Part shown: positions 5,047-5,251 of the stretch, piece after piece
How the letters are laid out: the number at the start of each line of letters is the position of its first letter
Numbering within the stretch: the first letter of the stretch is position 1
NCBI GenBank assembly: GCA_017421885.1
Contig: JAFOHJ010000209.1
Span: forward strand, 1-5,251
DNA length: 5,251 nt
Source of the DNA: Clostridia bacterium
GTDB taxonomy: Bacteria > Bacillota_A > Clostridia > Oscillospirales > Butyricicoccaceae
Direction of reading: 5' to 3'
The notes under the pieces: model-generated
Database searches by the model: none
What the model was told of the DNA's origin: nothing
What the model saw: only the letters and a program-made list of their open reading frames with translations
Translations under genes and position numbers: made by a program

Positions 5047-5251
5047 TTAAAATGCCTGCATGGCGCATGCGGCCAGCAGCTTTGCACCGTTTTCAACGTC
5101 ACTTACCGAAACGACCTCGCAGGCCGAATGGACGTTGCGGCAGGGGATCGACATGCAGCATGCGGGAGCGCCCTTGCCGGTGTGAGCCATGGCAGCTGTG
5201 TCGGTGCCGCCTGCAAGGATGATCTCGTCCTGATACTTGATGCCGGCCTTG
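5047..5251 (-). CDS. M42 family metallopeptidase, C-terminal end only (runs off window)
   Basis: The minus frame entering from the window edge encodes 67 residues and stops with TAA at 5049-5047. It shows YQDEIILAGGTD at 6-17 and SIPCRNVHSACE at 34-45, where His41 is the last metal ligand of M42 peptidases, and ends in SVSDVENGAKLLAACA. It aligns without gaps to the C-terminus of the complete M42 protein downstream, with about 31 of 65 positions identical by hand count. It is therefore a diverged paralogue rather than a recent duplicate. Its stop codon overlaps the ribosome binding region of the next gene (TAAAGGAGG), so the two are almost certainly co-transcribed. The rest of the gene and any operon promoter lie beyond the window. 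Confidence 0.9.
   Translation of the reverse strand, partial: KAGIKYQDEIILAGGTDTAAMAHTGKGAPACCMSIPCRNVHSACEVVSVSDVENGAKLLAACAMQAF

Noticed and set aside
3510..5222. Plus-strand open frame of 570 codons
   Set aside because: It lies antisense to two complete and one partial well-recognised minus-strand enzyme genes. Its translation resembles no family I know, and it arises from codon bias in GC-rich sequence.

Overview
This window looks like ordinary chromosome from a Gram-positive, low-to-mid GC lineage, most likely a Clostridia member (perhaps Oscillospiraceae/Ruminococcaceae-like; this is inference). The reasons are strong AGGAGG-type ribosome binding sites, tight same-strand gene runs, a probable TTG start, and a gene set typical of Firmicutes: RqcH, TrmK, a YnbB-like PLP enzyme, tandem M42 peptidases and a DUF1858 protein. 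GC is high, judged by eye, except for one small AT-rich gene. Every supported gene lies on the minus strand, so transcription runs from high to low coordinates. The long plus-strand open frames are antisense shadows.

Region A (5251 down to about 1774) is a compact four-gene run: the 3' end of one M42 aminopeptidase, a complete second M42 aminopeptidase, a PLP-dependent enzyme of the 'methionine gamma-lyase / aluminium resistance' family (YnbB-like), and glutaminase GlsA. Gaps are 16, 27 and 18 nt. The run ends in a perfect 10-bp hairpin terminator 5 nt after the glsA stop. The genes fit peptide and amino-acid scavenging: the M42 enzymes trim peptides, GlsA deamidates glutamine to glutamate, and the PLP enzyme acts on an unproven amino-acid substrate.

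Region B (about 1770 to 1440) is one short AT-rich gene encoding a 75-aa DUF7336-like protein. It differs clearly in composition from both sides and is probably an acquired or accessory gene.

Region C (1422 to 1) starts with a near-consensus sigma-A promoter (TTTACA, 17 nt, TATAAT) driving a 66-aa DUF1858 redox-disulfide protein with a CxxC centre. A hairpin terminator follows, almost touching the ribosome binding site of trmK (tRNA m1A22 methyltransferase). trmK overlaps rqcH (ribosome quality control, Ala-tailing factor) by 22 nt, and rqcH runs off the window. No separate trmK promoter is visible, so trmK-rqcH probably depends at least partly on read-through.

I found no CRISPR array, RNA gene, insertion sequence or clear new system. 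The best leads are the regulatory layout before trmK, the peptidase/PLP-enzyme/glutaminase grouping, the AT-rich DUF7336-like gene, and two local changes in conserved motifs (RqcH E97; M42 'DDL' in place of 'DNR').
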